Notes: generated by a model not told the origin, from the letters alone. DNA of 64,000 nt from Trichopria drosophilae (GCA_030407085.1 CM059582.1:207792001-207856000), one strand, 5' to 3'. Positions 29,301-36,692 are shown, counted from the stretch's first letter. Program-made: numbers and translations.

Positions 29301-31712
29301 AATGGCGCATTACAGCACAAAATATGTCAAACAAAAATTACAGGAAATGAAAAAATGTATAAAAAAGGATAGAACGATATTTTCTCTGTCGCTATTTTTG
29401 AGATAATGGCTTGGAAAGTTGCAACTTATTTAAATGTTGGTCAAAACGAGGTTTAATATTCTGTTTTTTTTTTGTAAAGTATATGTAATTTCCGACATAT
29501 TTTTTACTCTAAAAGTGCTAATGCTGACAATATATCCATTTTACGTCATATTTAAAAAAAAAGTGAGGTTATGTTGGACAAATAAACAAAATGTAATTGT
29601 ATTATTTTACTATTTGGTCAGCATTCCATATTTTTTGTTGTTTTTAATTTCTTTTTGTATTTTTGTTTGTAGTTTTTCTTGTGTTTTATTTTTTTTTGTT
29701 ATTATTAATTTTTTATAGAAATGAAAAAAAAATAATAATTTACTGAATTACTTAATCCTCGGTATTGAAAACAGGTTCCTTTTAACCCAAAGTGTCTTGC
29801 ATATACGATTGTTTTCCTATTTTAGGAGGTCTAACAAACATGTTGACACCAAAAAGAAAAAAATCGTAAGGGCCATTTTTGAAAAAAAAAACCGATTTTT
29901 TTTTATTTTATGAATTCAAATTTCATGATAATACCTTAAAAATGATTTTTTATCAGTTTAATACTTTTATTTTACCATCAAAATAGAGTAACATAATTGA
30001 AATACTAATTTGTAACTTTAATCGTTAAACAATTATAAGAAAAAATAATGATTTTTTAACATTATTTATATTTCGAATTAACTTACATAAAACACCATAA
30101 TTTAAGTTTAATTTTAAGAATGTTTTATAATATGTACACGTAAACGAGAAATATTGTTATCATGAATTTTATTCTGCAAAAAAATATTGCAAACTCAAAT
30201 TATTAAATAATATAAATAGAAGAATGAGACTTTTTCTAATCTGTGAAGAGACGACTGTTATAAAAAAAAACGCTACTAAGTTGCAGTGCGATAGCAAAAA
30301 CCGATGAAAATCATTAACGAATTTGTTTATTGTGTCTCGGAAAGACGAACAAAATGGTATCAGTACAGGTTAAACTTAAGTTAGTTAATTCAGAAAAAAA
30401 AAACAAAATTAACATCCCGTCCTTAATGGGTTAATTATTTTTTAAGTAATTATCACGTAAAAATTCCTCTTGCAAGTTGTTCCGGATCAAATCGTTCGTT
30501 GCCTGGACTATAATGAAATTACGAGAGTGGCTTTTTTACAATAGTGCAATTTGCATATTCATTTAGTTTGTGCATTGCACTGTAGATGGAGTGGTACATA
30601 ACACTTTGCTATAAGCGAAGCACTTAGAATTCATTTTGTGGTATCATAAATCAGGTTCAAAAATGAATCATTCGAAAGGGAAAGGGAATATCGAGAATAT
30701 TTTAATGAGCTTCTAAAAGGTTCGTAGAGAAGCGGTGGGACAGGAGTGGGGTTTTTTTTTTTGAAGATCACTGGGTGCTAACTAATTATTACTAAACGAA
30801 ACTGGAGGAGTAATCGTCAACATTGCTGGCACAAACACTGGGATAAAGGGCACAAACACAATTGCTCGGAACTCGAGAAACGATTAAGAATTCGAGTACC
30901 AAAATTTTTGTGTACTTTAGAATGACTTTCCGTTTCTTGAGTAAAGGACATGCATCGGTTGATTTTTTAAAATTATTTTACCGTTATTTTAGTTTGCTTG
31001 TGGAGATATGGTAGAGCAAATTCCGAGGTTTTTTTTTGTCTGCTTGTATTAATAGTTTGTATTTATTTAATTGTGATTAGTAGTTAGATAAACATTTGAA
31101 GATTCAGGTTTTCCATTAAATTTTCAAGGGGTTCCTTCAACCGAAGAATTTAGCTCGGACGTTTGACATGCTTGAAATCATCGTAATATTTTTCATGAAT
31201 ACGTTTCGTTTGGATTAAAAATAATCACCAATTGTCTTTCATTAAAAAATCAGGTGATTTTTTTCAAGCGCAATGTGACATGGCGTCTATAACGAATATA
31301 CTAACATCTTCGATTGTGATTATTGGATTAAACAATCCAATTTTCACAAAACTTACAAATAACCATTGTGTTTGGTAGTTTTTTGCTGGAGTATTTTTTT
31401 GTTTGTGCGCTTGATCATTTTGGTAATGGTTGCATCGGAGTATTTTGGCTGTGTTTTATTTTCGTCACCATCTTATTCTACGACTAAAAGATGGAGAATT
31501 GTATGTTGACTCAGTTATACATTCAGTGTTGATTTCAAAAGACGAAGCTGGCGTTTCAATCGAAATTTTTGTTAAAAACGTTTTATTAATAAGAAAATTA
31601 AAAAAGTTTAATTAAATATTTCGAATTGAAACGTACGGCAGGCACTGGGAGGTTGATAATTGTTTTTAATAAATTCGTTGTGTTTTTTCAGGGTGGTTCC
31701 GGAAAAAAGTAA
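7507..31712 (+). CDS. RRBP1: Ribosome-binding protein 1 / kinectin homologue (RRBP1, p180), 13 exons, 5' end outside or not found
   Basis: Joined exons 7507-8309, 9435-9839, 9912-10069, 10147-10321, 10540-10626, 17159-17413, 17487-17630, 18043-18159, 18938-19075, 23028-23192, 23267-23350, 23758-23988 and 31692-31712 keep one frame for about 926 residues. Known family role: an integral rough-ER protein whose cytosolic coiled coil takes part in ribosome/mRNA and microtubule binding. Sequence basis: nearly continuous heptad-rich coiled coil, plus blocks that correspond in order to human RRBP1: ELSRSEIQILIDQLLNKQ, then DPVMKLKKQLAEKEK, then KNWKVMEALSAAENRA, then ESEEIRWQAQLRQKENEV, then ETSEANLAQEKETVSQLQQ. 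The C-terminal tail is lysine-rich and ends GGSGKK. The N-terminal membrane segment and any basic repeat region would lie in upstream exons; none is recognised in bases 1-7506. Kinectin is a close paralogue in vertebrates, so the name means the RRBP1/kinectin family. Confidence 0.9.
8440..8676 (+). mobile_element. tRNA-derived SINE-like element
   Basis: An A box TGGCTCAGGCGG at 8495-8506 fits TRGYNNARNNGG exactly. A B box gagttcgatcccc at 8536-8547 lies at tRNA spacing (about 31 bp). The implied cloverleaf stems are poor and the sequence continues without a tRNA 3' end, so a SINE head or tRNA pseudogene is more likely than a working tRNA gene. Boundaries are approximate. Confidence 0.5.
8677..8939. 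mobile_element. Pogo-like MITE in RRBP1 intron
   Basis: The left end CAGTGGCCCTCCCCATATTT and the right end gttaaaataaggggaggact plus actg form TIRs of about 24 bp, flanked by TA (8675-8676 and 8940-8941). It is 263 bp. Internal sequence is shared with the arrays at 20.6-22.7 kb and the fragment at 25.7 kb. Confidence 0.75.
8942..9434. other. Intron remainder, nothing recognised
   Basis: AT-rich sequence between the MITE and the acceptor of exon b. No repeat or ORF of note. Confidence 0.5.
9435..9839 (+). CDS. RRBP1: RRBP1 exon b
   Basis: The acceptor ttatag ends at 9434 and the donor gtaaat starts at 9840. It is 405 bp, phase 0 at both ends, 135 residues of coiled coil (starts AEVAEVQSELMTLES, ends CNVLKDKNDELESK). 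The polypyrimidine tract is weak. Phase and heptad continuity support it. Confidence 0.88.
9912..10069 (+). CDS. RRBP1: RRBP1 exon c
   Basis: The acceptor tttttcag ends at 9911 and the donor gtaagt starts at 10070. It has 158 bp, enters in phase 0 and leaves in phase 2. It reads AGEAQRLKKELKQMQDKNES and continues as coiled coil rich in E, K, N and Q. Confidence 0.87.
10147..10321 (+). CDS. RRBP1: RRBP1 exon d
   Basis: The acceptor used is the AG at 10145-10146. It restores phase with the previous exon (TT+A) and gives LLAQKEDQLSALRTELTNKE. The next AG, at 10150-10151, would give non-heptad sequence. The donor gtaagt starts at 10322, phase 0. Confidence 0.85.
10540..10626 (+). CDS. RRBP1: RRBP1 exon e (conserved KNWKVMEAL block)
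   Basis: The acceptor ctgcag ends at 10539 and the donor gtaagt starts at 10627. It is 87 bp, 29 residues, phase 0/0. It carries ELRTKNWKVMEALSAAENRA, matching the NNDLREKNWKAMEAL-type block of vertebrate RRBP1. It is followed by a 6.5 kb intron loaded with transposons. Confidence 0.9.
10774..11196. mobile_element. MITE with TGCCAAAAAT termini and AAGCGT-rich interior
   Basis: The left terminus tgccaaaaatatgagtgtcc and the right terminus ggacgcttaatttttggcaa are inverted and imperfect (about 23 bp). The interior repeats cgctt/aagcg motifs. A related block in the opposite orientation lies at 15195-15420. Confidence 0.55.
11197..12114. other. AT-rich intron sequence
   Basis: No exon or clear repeat. 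The 70-codon ORF at 11727-11939 is hydrophobic/aromatic by composition only and has no coding support. Confidence 0.4.
12179..12208 (-). ncRNA. Hammerhead-ribozyme-like core in Penelope LTR (copy 1)
   Basis: On the - strand: CTGAAGA, then GACC-loop-GGTC (four perfect stem II pairs), then GAAAC. Core residues CUGA.GA and GAAA are present; position 7 is A, which the fold tolerates. Stems I and III could not be drawn with confidence. Hammerheads in Penelope LTRs are established knowledge; activity here is not shown. Confidence 0.5.
12712..13089 (-). pseudogene. Penelope GIY-YIG endonuclease domain
   Basis: It is 125 codons as given; the frame is open upstream to about 13200. VIYEIKCKNC at 21-30 carries the CxxC insert typical of Penelope GIY-YIG domains, followed by GVYIGETGR (32-40), NRIKEHK (44-50) and a downstream His/Glu region. 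The domain nicks target DNA for retrotransposition. It is fused to the RT in functional elements; here a frameshift separates them. Confidence 0.85.
13193..14245 (-). pseudogene. Penelope-type reverse transcriptase, frameshifted from its endonuclease
   Basis: A 350-codon frame. Motifs: YGLPKVHK (36-43), SLDVISLFTNIS with the first catalytic Asp at 106, VPMGSPLSP (167-175), YVDDIF with catalytic Asps 205-206, and LNFLDILV after that. The order and wording are those of Penelope RT, related to telomerase RT. It ends at a stop at 13193-13195, but the adjacent frame continues DKYNKTVSIPYIKNISERIK into the endonuclease, so the stop comes from a 1-2 base indel. The start codon is not reliable because the 5' end of the element is lost. 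Confidence 0.88.
14332..14361 (-). ncRNA. Hammerhead-ribozyme-like core in Penelope LTR (copy 2)
   Basis: On the - strand: CTGAAGAT, then GACCC-loop-GGATC with one mismatch, then GAAAC. It occupies the same place as copy 1 at the other end of the element. Confidence 0.45.
14381..15194. other. AT-rich intron sequence
   Basis: No exon or motif. Nothing recognised apart from the flank of the Penelope element. Confidence 0.4.
15195..15425. repeat. AAGCGT-rich repeat, inverted relative of the 10.8 kb MITE
   Basis: It contains tctgaagcgtgaatatacgc and agcgttagctaagcgtc, which match the reverse complement of about 11025-11070. It explains the ORF at 15036-15374, which is not coding. Confidence 0.5.
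15688..16295. mobile_element. Foldback element, GGGAAGCTGTGGGT family, copy 1
   Basis: The left arm begins ttgttgttgggaagctgtgg and continues ttatttccgacgtaatt. The right arm (about 16140-16295) is its reverse complement (acgtcggaaatgatccacag ctt). Arms of about 170 bp also pair at cctgacg / cgtcagg and at ctcgaagaacgcg / cgtgtttttcgag. A second copy is at 35976-36692. Confidence 0.65.
16296..17158. other. AT-rich intron sequence
   Basis: It includes short relatives of the gaggtcgctctt motif found in other foldback elements (16545-16560). No exon is seen before the acceptor of exon f. Confidence 0.4.
17159..17413 (+). CDS. RRBP1: RRBP1 exon f
   Basis: The acceptor ttcttag ends at 17158 and the donor gtaaaa starts at 17414. 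It is 255 bp, 85 residues, phase 0/0. It reads DEVQKLKLEEQESTKALLER, then a FPEIKVSEKSHDQWVKAFED segment that corresponds to the non-coiled LLPELS...WLQDLKEK region of vertebrate RRBP1, then a second heptad stretch. Confidence 0.9.
17487..17630 (+). CDS. RRBP1: RRBP1 exon g (two possible donors)
   Basis: The acceptor tttgtag ends at 17486. It encodes ESMLNELQSHIESEEIRWQA, the block equivalent to vertebrate SVEEEEQVWRAKV. Two in-frame donors exist: gtaagc at 17619 and gtaaat at 17631, differing by four codons (VSDK). Either keeps phase 0; the longer form is given. The frame stays open into the intron to 17750 but loses coding character. Confidence 0.85.
18043..18159 (+). CDS. RRBP1: RRBP1 exon h
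   Basis: The acceptor gtggcag ends at 18042 with a poor polypyrimidine tract (T-rich further upstream). The donor gtatgg starts at 18160. It is 117 bp, phase 0/0, LVGALAYHITDSALDYKDSD followed by GVKFAFNCIEKSLPTITSE. This is not coiled coil. Its place between exons g and i, and its phase, support it. Confidence 0.72.
18540..18865. mobile_element. TTAA-flanked piggyBac-type MITE (326 bp)
   Basis: TTAA at 18536-18539 and 18866-18869. The termini are CCCATTAACGATAAAAATG and, inverted, CCCTTTAACAATGAAATG. No ORF. A B-box-like ggttcaaatc at about 18669 lacks an A box. Confidence 0.7.
18938..19075 (+). CDS. RRBP1: RRBP1 exon i
   Basis: The acceptor tctatctag ends at 18937 and the donor gtaagc starts at 19076. 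It is 138 bp, phase 0/0. It reads LQQKITELEERLSEAQEAKK, then a Ser/Pro/Arg-rich spacer (SPVRSKQSPDRS), then AAVEQLNE. The ORF is too short to stand out alone, but the phase fits exactly. Confidence 0.85.
19076..20573. other. Intron; AT-rich, contains a 35 bp copy of exon l
   Basis: No exon. At 19598-19632 is an exact 35-base copy of 23859-23893 (coding sequence of exon l). Otherwise A/T-rich with poly-A and poly-T tracts. Confidence 0.55.
19598..19632 (+). repeat. Exact 35 bp copy of RRBP1 exon l coding sequence inside an upstream intron
   Basis: Bases from cgaagttgacaccgg to cctcaaaaatta are identical to 23859-23893. The match ends sharply on both sides. Too long to be chance in this composition. 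Confidence 0.8.
20574..22745. repeat. Tandem and nested array built from the pogo-like MITE (unit about 379 bp)
   Basis: The anchor aaagtggattctgttttcct recurs near 21232, 21611, 21981, 22337 and 22672, so successive units are about 379, 370, 356 and 335 bp. Units 1 and 2 are nearly identical. Each unit holds inverted ends of the MITE (gttaaaataagg / ccttattttaac) and the block gtaagcgcaagcgcaaacag shared with 8.8 kb. A second MITE end (cagtggccctccacttattt) at 20724 shows nesting. The long ORFs here are repeat artefacts. Confidence 0.8.
22746..23027. other. Intron remainder before exon j
   Basis: Nothing recognised apart from a gactatttttgtg / aatcgaaagagca motif shared with other foldback debris. 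Confidence 0.4.
23028..23192 (+). CDS. RRBP1: RRBP1 exon j
   Basis: The acceptor ctaatag ends at 23027 and the donor gtacac starts at 23193. It is 165 bp, 55 residues, phase 0/0. It ends TSEANLAQEKETVSQLQQEV, parallel to the last coiled-coil block of vertebrate RRBP1 (EQLAREKDTVKKLQEQL). Confidence 0.88.
23267..23350 (+). CDS. RRBP1: RRBP1 exon k (low-complexity tail)
   Basis: The acceptor ggttacag ends at 23266 and the donor gtaagt starts at 23351. It is 84 bp, phase 0/0, NKVCGDSISSEQSTLNGPPA continuing to SQSE. Being 3' of the coiled coil, it corresponds to the short hydrophilic C-terminus. Confidence 0.82.
23758..23988 (+). CDS. RRBP1: RRBP1 exon l (lysine-rich C-terminal tail)
   Basis: The acceptor tacgcag ends at 23757 and the donor gtaaag starts at 23989. 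It is 231 bp, phase 0/0. It starts PMVGSQSLIAALEKTLLKNT, has an acidic/Ser-Thr middle (SIIETDDSVEVDTGS) and ends QQHKKHKKKRK. Joined to the last exon it gives ...KKKRKGGSGKK. If the donor is not used the frame runs to a stop at 24097, a possible alternative terminus. A 35 bp piece of this exon recurs at 19598-19632. Confidence 0.78.
23989..25686. other. Intron between RRBP1 tail exons
   Basis: Holds the possible micro-exon at 24797-24836. No repeat boundary or other exon recognised. Confidence 0.45.
24797..24836 (+). CDS. RRBP1: Possible alternative RRBP1 micro-exon
   Basis: The acceptor cccgacag ends at 24796 and the donor gtacgc starts at 24837. Forty bases read STMKPTAKKRRFA, a basic segment in phase 0, and leave phase 1. 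Joined to the last exon it shifts the frame to WFRKKVTSKNKLR then a stop at about 31731-31733, replacing GGSGKK. The splice sites are reasonable and the composition is coding-like, but the exon is very short. Confidence 0.35.
25687..25803. mobile_element. Truncated pogo-like MITE (left end only)
   Basis: CAGTGGTCCTCCCCATATTT after TA at 25685-25686, then about 95 bp closely similar to 8700-8795, ending abruptly after tatgagagaatataaac. No right TIR. Confidence 0.7.
25804..26581. other. AT-rich intron with an internal duplication
   Basis: The segment gcttctacatttttctaaat occurs near 26011 and 26277, with similar surrounding sequence, suggesting an old tandem duplication of about 265 bp. No exon. 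Confidence 0.45.
26582..30303. repeat. 3.7 kb near-palindrome in the last RRBP1 intron
   Basis: The outer ends cggtttttgctatcgcactg (26582) and its reverse complement at 30284-30303 open two arms that pair through to the centre. The left arm (to 28279) is about 600 bp longer than the right (from 29220) because it contains a direct duplication of about 567 bp (27003-27569 and 27570-28136). The centre is a TTAA-flanked palindromic element at 28280-29219. The pairing partners of 27060-27200 are at 29740-29880. No ORF with coding character. Confidence 0.8.
28280..29219. mobile_element. TTAA-flanked palindromic element at the centre of the large inverted repeat
   Basis: Left TTAA 28276-28279 then CCTATTAAGGACGGGAGACG. 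Right cgtctcccgtccttaatggg then TTAA 29220-29223. It is 940 bp with arms of several hundred bases, including gctctttcgattggcgtagt and its complement. The interior has two ccatattggatcc.gccatcttgaa units related to those at 34.4-34.8 kb. Confidence 0.7.
30304..31691. other. Intron remainder before the terminal exon
   Basis: A lone right end cccgtccttaatggg+TTAA lies at 30416-30434, matching the element above, without a visible left partner. The ORF at 31430-31615 has no support. Confidence 0.45.
31692..31712 (+). CDS. RRBP1: RRBP1 terminal coding exon and stop
   Basis: The acceptor gttttttcag ends at 31691. It reads GGSGKK then TAA at 31710-31712. A phase-0 entry matches exons k and l. The 3' UTR follows. 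Confidence 0.8.
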   Translation, partial: GGSGKK

Positions 31713-33937
31713 CTTCAAAGAACAAACTACGTTGAACAAGCGCGACAGATGGCGATTTTCCTAGCGAGACGAAGATAAAGCGTGGGGCGCATGCGCAATC
31801 ATGCCGCGAACACGACTAGCAGAGACTTTGCTAACGAGAAGACTAATATAATAATTGAATTACTATGGATAATGTTTATTATACAAATATCATATTTTAT
31901 TATGTGGATGAAGTATACACGATTAAACACGTAGTTAGTAAAAAATGAAAAAAAAAAACAAACAAACAAACAAAAAGGAATACTGAAACTGGTGTGTAAT
32001 GGTACATTAGTAGACGTAACGGAAGGCTATCCAAGGTGTTAAGCGTACGTGTTAATTGTTAATACGTGTCGAACTCATCGCGCATTTTTTCACGGAGAGA
32101 TTATTTTTTTCGTTGTTAAATTGAGGGAAAAGAAAGATTAATCGAATGGATCAATTAGGATAATCCATTAGGAGAGAAAGGAAGAGTGCGTGAGTGTGTG
32201 CATGTGAGGGAGAAAGCGAAAGGTTTAATAAAGGAATAGGATGGCACGTACTGGATTTGCGTGCCTGAAATAATAAGAAATTATGCGAAAGGATTCGGAC
32301 GACACGAAAAGATTTTTTCTCGCGACGCGCTTCCATATTTTCCAAGAGCGCACGTGCTCCGTTTCTTTCTTTTTAACAACTGATATTTGATTTTTATTGA
32401 AAGTAAGGAATCGTATTCAACACGTGGATTAATGTTTTTTTTTCGGGCACAGGCCGAATACGCGTGTGCAATATAAAATTGACGGATGCTACGATATTGT
32501 CCTGGGACAATGTCAACATTGGCCAAAACTTTCATCTCCGAACCAAGCCTCTTAATGTCCAGAATACTACGTCCAAAAACAAATAATGTTTGACTTTTAT
32601 TATTTGTATGAAATATTTTACGTGAGTTTTACGAACTAATCGGTTTTTATTCCTAGAATTTCCGGGAATTTTATACAAATTTATACGTGTAGTTTTAATG
32701 GATTAACTAGATGTGGTCTCGCTTTTTTTAAAACGATATATTTATCGAGGGGACATTGAGAGGTTCATTTTGTGATTTACTAAAAAAAAAAAAAAGCATC
32801 ACAACGAATTTATGACTGTACATTTTTATCTTGTCCTAAGAGGATTCAACTTTTGATATTCGAATGAATTTATATAAAGCACTTTTCAATATTATTTTTT
32901 TACCCGGCGGAAATTTCAATTTTATAGAATCTTTCAATTAATATGCGATTTGTAATAAAAGAAAAACGTTGTATTCTTTAAAAGGATTGAACATTATATA
33001 GCTTGTAAAAAAGAAGAAAATGTTTGTTGAATCCCCTTACAATAAAAGAAACTGAAAGAAAAATGCATTATATCCCGGCATATCCACAGATTAAACGTCA
33101 CTTCCAAAATTTAATACATACGCTTGATGAAAATAAACGGACTTCATTATATTATCAGAAAAGTTTTTTATTTTTTACACGCTACAAATCTTATGTACCG
33201 TTGATTAGTCACAGAATTGAGGACTCGTCAGGAGATATAGTTTATAATTTATCGTATTTTTAACCTAATCGAGAACTCAATTAATTATGTTGCGATTTAA
33301 GATTTATTATATTACAAATGTTCTGCGAATGTCTAGATTTTTTTTTTATTTCTGAACAAATCTATCCTTAATAAATAAAATTATAGCTTAATGTCCAATT
33401 CATAAATCGAGATTTTTACATTTCGAAAACAAGCCTGCATAAATTTCTTCCAAAAAAATGTTCATTAATGTAGATACTCAACCAGCTTCATCATAATAGA
33501 AGAAAATCGTCATCGTGGATACTTCGACAGAATGAATTGGTAAGTAATGTAAATTATAATATTATAATTTTGTTTAAAAAACTTTGGAATAAAATAAACA
33601 GTTTTTCAGAAACATTGTTTAATCAGAAAACAACGAAAGCTACGTTAAAAAATGTTACGCCAATGATATTTACTTTATTTCCATGACTAAAAAATTTCTA
33701 GACCACTCATTTCTGACGTGAAATTGATTAAACTTTACGTATTTGCATTTTAAATTAAAGAAAAATGTAAATCGACACCGTTGTGTTCGATTATTTAAAA
33801 GAAAGTTGTTTTTTTTTACTAAAAATTTTATTCCGGAAGATTTTTACATTCAAATCACTTAAGGAGATTGTATTATATTGTATTTATTGATTAAAGGGGA
33901 GGGGGTATGGGATAACGGGTCTAAAAACATTACTTTT
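31713..33937 (+). other. RRBP1 3' UTR and downstream flank
   Basis: No supported ORF. The first clear polyadenylation hexamer AATAAA after the stop is at 32227-32232. A second AATAAA lies near 33588, which would make a UTR of up to about 1.9 kb. The short ORFs here lack codon bias or motifs. The rest is AT-rich unique-looking sequence. Confidence 0.45.
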
Positions 33938-34431
33938 TTAACCCCTTGACTGCCACGAGAATTTAACAAAAAATGCAAGAAAGAAAAATTTCTAAATTTT
34001 ACTTGAACTTGGTGTATAGGAGTATTTTGGGAAGCTGATTACGAATTTGAAGTTATATTTTGAAAATTCAAAATGGCGGATTCAATATGGCGGACAAATT
34101 TTCCAAATTTCAACCATTTCGATGAAAATTTGTTAATCGGAGGTTTTCGGGGTCGCTGATTATGAATCTGAAGTCAGATTTTGATCATTCAAAATGGCGG
34201 ACAAATTTACTAAATTCCAACCATTTCAGTTCATATTCGTTACTCTGGAGTTTTCGGGACCACTGATTACGAATTTGAAGTTAGATTTTGAAAACTTTTT
34301 AAACAAAATGGTTCCATATTTGGAAAATTTCTCCGCCATTTTAAATTTTCAAAATATATCATCAGATTTGTAATCAACGACCTCGAAAACCCTCCAGTAA
34401 CAAGTTTCAAGCAGAATAGTTAGACTTTTTA

Positions 34432-34790
34432 AAAAAGTGTCCGCCATATTGGATTCGCCATTTTGAATTTCTAAAATCTGACGTCAGATTGGTAATCAGT
34501 GATCTCGAAAACCCCCGAGTAACAAGTTTCAAGCAGAATGTTTAGACTTATAAAAAATGTGTCCGCCATATTGGATTCGCCATTTTGAATTTCTAAAATC
34601 TGACGTCAGATTGTCAATGAGCGACCCCGAAAACCCCAGAGTAACAAATTTCAAGCAGAATGTTTAGACTTATAAAAAAAGTGTCAGCCATATTGGATTC
34701 GCCATTTTGAATTTCTAAAATCTGACCTCAGATTGGTAATGAGTGACCCCGAAAACCCCCGAGTAACAAAATTAAAAAAGCGGTTTTATA
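34432..34790. repeat. Tandem repeat, about 121 bp unit, three copies
   Basis: gtgtccgccatattggattc recurs at about 34437, 34558 and 34681, each followed by gccattttgaatttctaaaa, tctgacgtcagatt, cgaaaacccccgagtaacaa and tttagactta. A diverged copy precedes at 34310-34430. tgacgtca is a CRE-like palindrome present in two units. Confidence 0.75.
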
Positions 34791-34831
34791 AACATTTTAC
34801 GCATAAATTGATGAATACAATGTCATGACTA

Positions 34832-35682
34832 ACAAGTAACCCTACCCAAGTGTGTCTCAGCGATTGGAATGAAACTTTGGATACGTAATTTTTATTTTGG
34901 GCCCTTAAATCGTTTTAGGGGGTAAAAACTACCCCCCTGTATGATACGTTTGTATATATATTTATCACATTAACTGTTTAATAACGCAGCTAAAATAATT
35001 GAAATGATTGCAAATTATACGGCATTTATTGTTTTTGAGGTCGCTGAATACGAATCTGGTATCATATTTTCAAAATTCAAAATGGCGGACGAAACGCCTG
35101 GCATAAAGAATTTCTAAAATTGTTTACTTGTTTATAGTTTCTTTAAATAATTATTGTTAAACGCTTGAATTTAAAAATAAAAAAAAAAAGATAATTTAAA
35201 TTACTTTGACTTGTATCATAGGTTAGTTTTATTTTATTCCGACACCATTAGTTGACAACAACTGTAACTTAACAACAAAATGACAAATTTTAAAATATCC
35301 ACTACATTATTTGAGCCGCCATTTTGAATTTTGGGAATCTGACATCAGATTCGTATTCAGCACCCCAAAAACCGACAAAGTAGCAATTTTCATATTGAAT
35401 ACACCATTTTGAATTTTGAGTATAGGACACTAGATTCGTATTCAGCGACCTCAAAAACAATAAATGCCGTATAATTTGCAATCATTTTAATTATTTTAGC
35501 TGCGTTATTAAACAGTTGATATAATAAATATATACAAACGTATCATACAGGGGGTAGTTTTTACCCCCTAAAACGATTTAAGGGCCTAAAAAAAAAATTA
35601 CGTGTCCAATATTTTTCGATACTCTACGCGTATGCAAAGTTTCATTCCAATCGGCGAGACACACTTGGGTAGGGTTACTTGT
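34832..35682. repeat. Inverted repeat, arms about 260-280 bp
   Basis: acaagtaaccctacccaagt at 34832 pairs with its reverse complement ending at 35682. The pairing continues through ccttaaatcgttttaggggg, tatgatacgtttgtatat, and tttttgaggtcgctgaatac with its partner at 35436-35458. Confidence 0.8.
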
Positions 35683-35975
35683 AAGATTTTGCAAAAATTG
35701 TGAAAACTACAATCTTTGTGGCTTTATATATATTTTTTGACACAGCGATTATGAAAATGGACAACGCCATCATATTTAGTACACCTTAGACTGCCTAGAA
35801 ATGGATTTGGTTTTATTTTACATAAATTTCAAAATATATTGGTTTACTTTAGGTCATGACAAAGATTTGTCTTTTTCTGGCAGTCTGGAAAAAGTCCAAA
35901 ATGACAAAAGTCTTCGTCATTGGTAGTAAACGGGTTAAAGAAACTACTAAAGTTAAGTAAAATAACACAGGTCAA

Positions 35976-36692
35976 CATGGTTTTGTTGTTGGGAAGCTGT
36001 GGGTCATTTCGGATAATTTTGTGCGTAGAATCAGAATCTGAAATCCGAAGTGGCCTATTACGTTAGGGTTTCGAGATATTTGAGGTTATTTACTCGAAAT
36101 GTGCGTTTTTTGCTATTTTTGAACATTTTTAGTAGTTTTTCCTCTTGTTGGATCATGTGATACTACTCTTTTTCTTCAATATGTGATGTGCAGAATTCCA
36201 TTACGATTTCACCAAGATACGCCAATTTGAAATTACGATATACATGTAAACAAATTTACCTTGAAATGCTCTTGGAGAACAAGCTCAAGGTCAAATTCAA
36301 TGTCATGAAACCTATATAAATATAAACAAATATATAAGATACTAATAACTAAAATCACGTTTCAGTATTGTGACTGTTTTTTTGATAACGTTAATGGAAT
36401 ATATCTCGTAATTTCAAAATGGCCGTAACTTTGTAAGAAAAAATCTTAGGTGCTCGAATAAAACCTCATTTTCAAGGGTAAAGGTAGTACTAAAAGATGC
36501 AAATAGTACAGAAGGCCAACAAAAATTGTTGCGTCCTGTACGTAACCTCAAACATAGCAAATTAACGCGTTTTTCGAGTACATGACCTCAAATATCTCGA
36601 AAACCTGACGTGATGGACCAATTATGTATTCGAGTTTGGATTCTACGCATACAGTTACGTCGGAAATGACCCACAGCTTCCCAACAACATCC
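35976..36692. mobile_element. Foldback element, GGGAAGCTGTGGGT family, copy 2
   Basis: The left arm starts tttgttgttgggaagctgtg and the right arm ends cacagcttcccaacaac. About 180 bp arms and 717 bp overall, homologous to 15688-16295. The - strand ORF at 36548-36814 is repeat reading. Confidence 0.7.

Larger units (their letters stand above)
33942..35934. mobile_element. 2 kb TTAA-flanked element with nested palindromes and tandem units
   Basis: TTAA 33938-33941 then CCCCTTGACTGCCACGA. The right end, inverted, reads CCCGTTTACTACCAATGA and is followed by TTAA 35935-35938. Inside: inverted aaaatggcgga / tccgccatattgg units, a tandem array (34432-34790), and a strong palindrome with arms 34832-35088 and 35403-35682. 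No ORF. The piggyBac-type class is inferred from the TTAA and C-run ends. Confidence 0.6.

Noticed and set aside
34432..34790. CRISPR-like array
   Set aside because: Units are contiguous 121 bp tandem copies without unique spacers, in a eukaryotic transposon.
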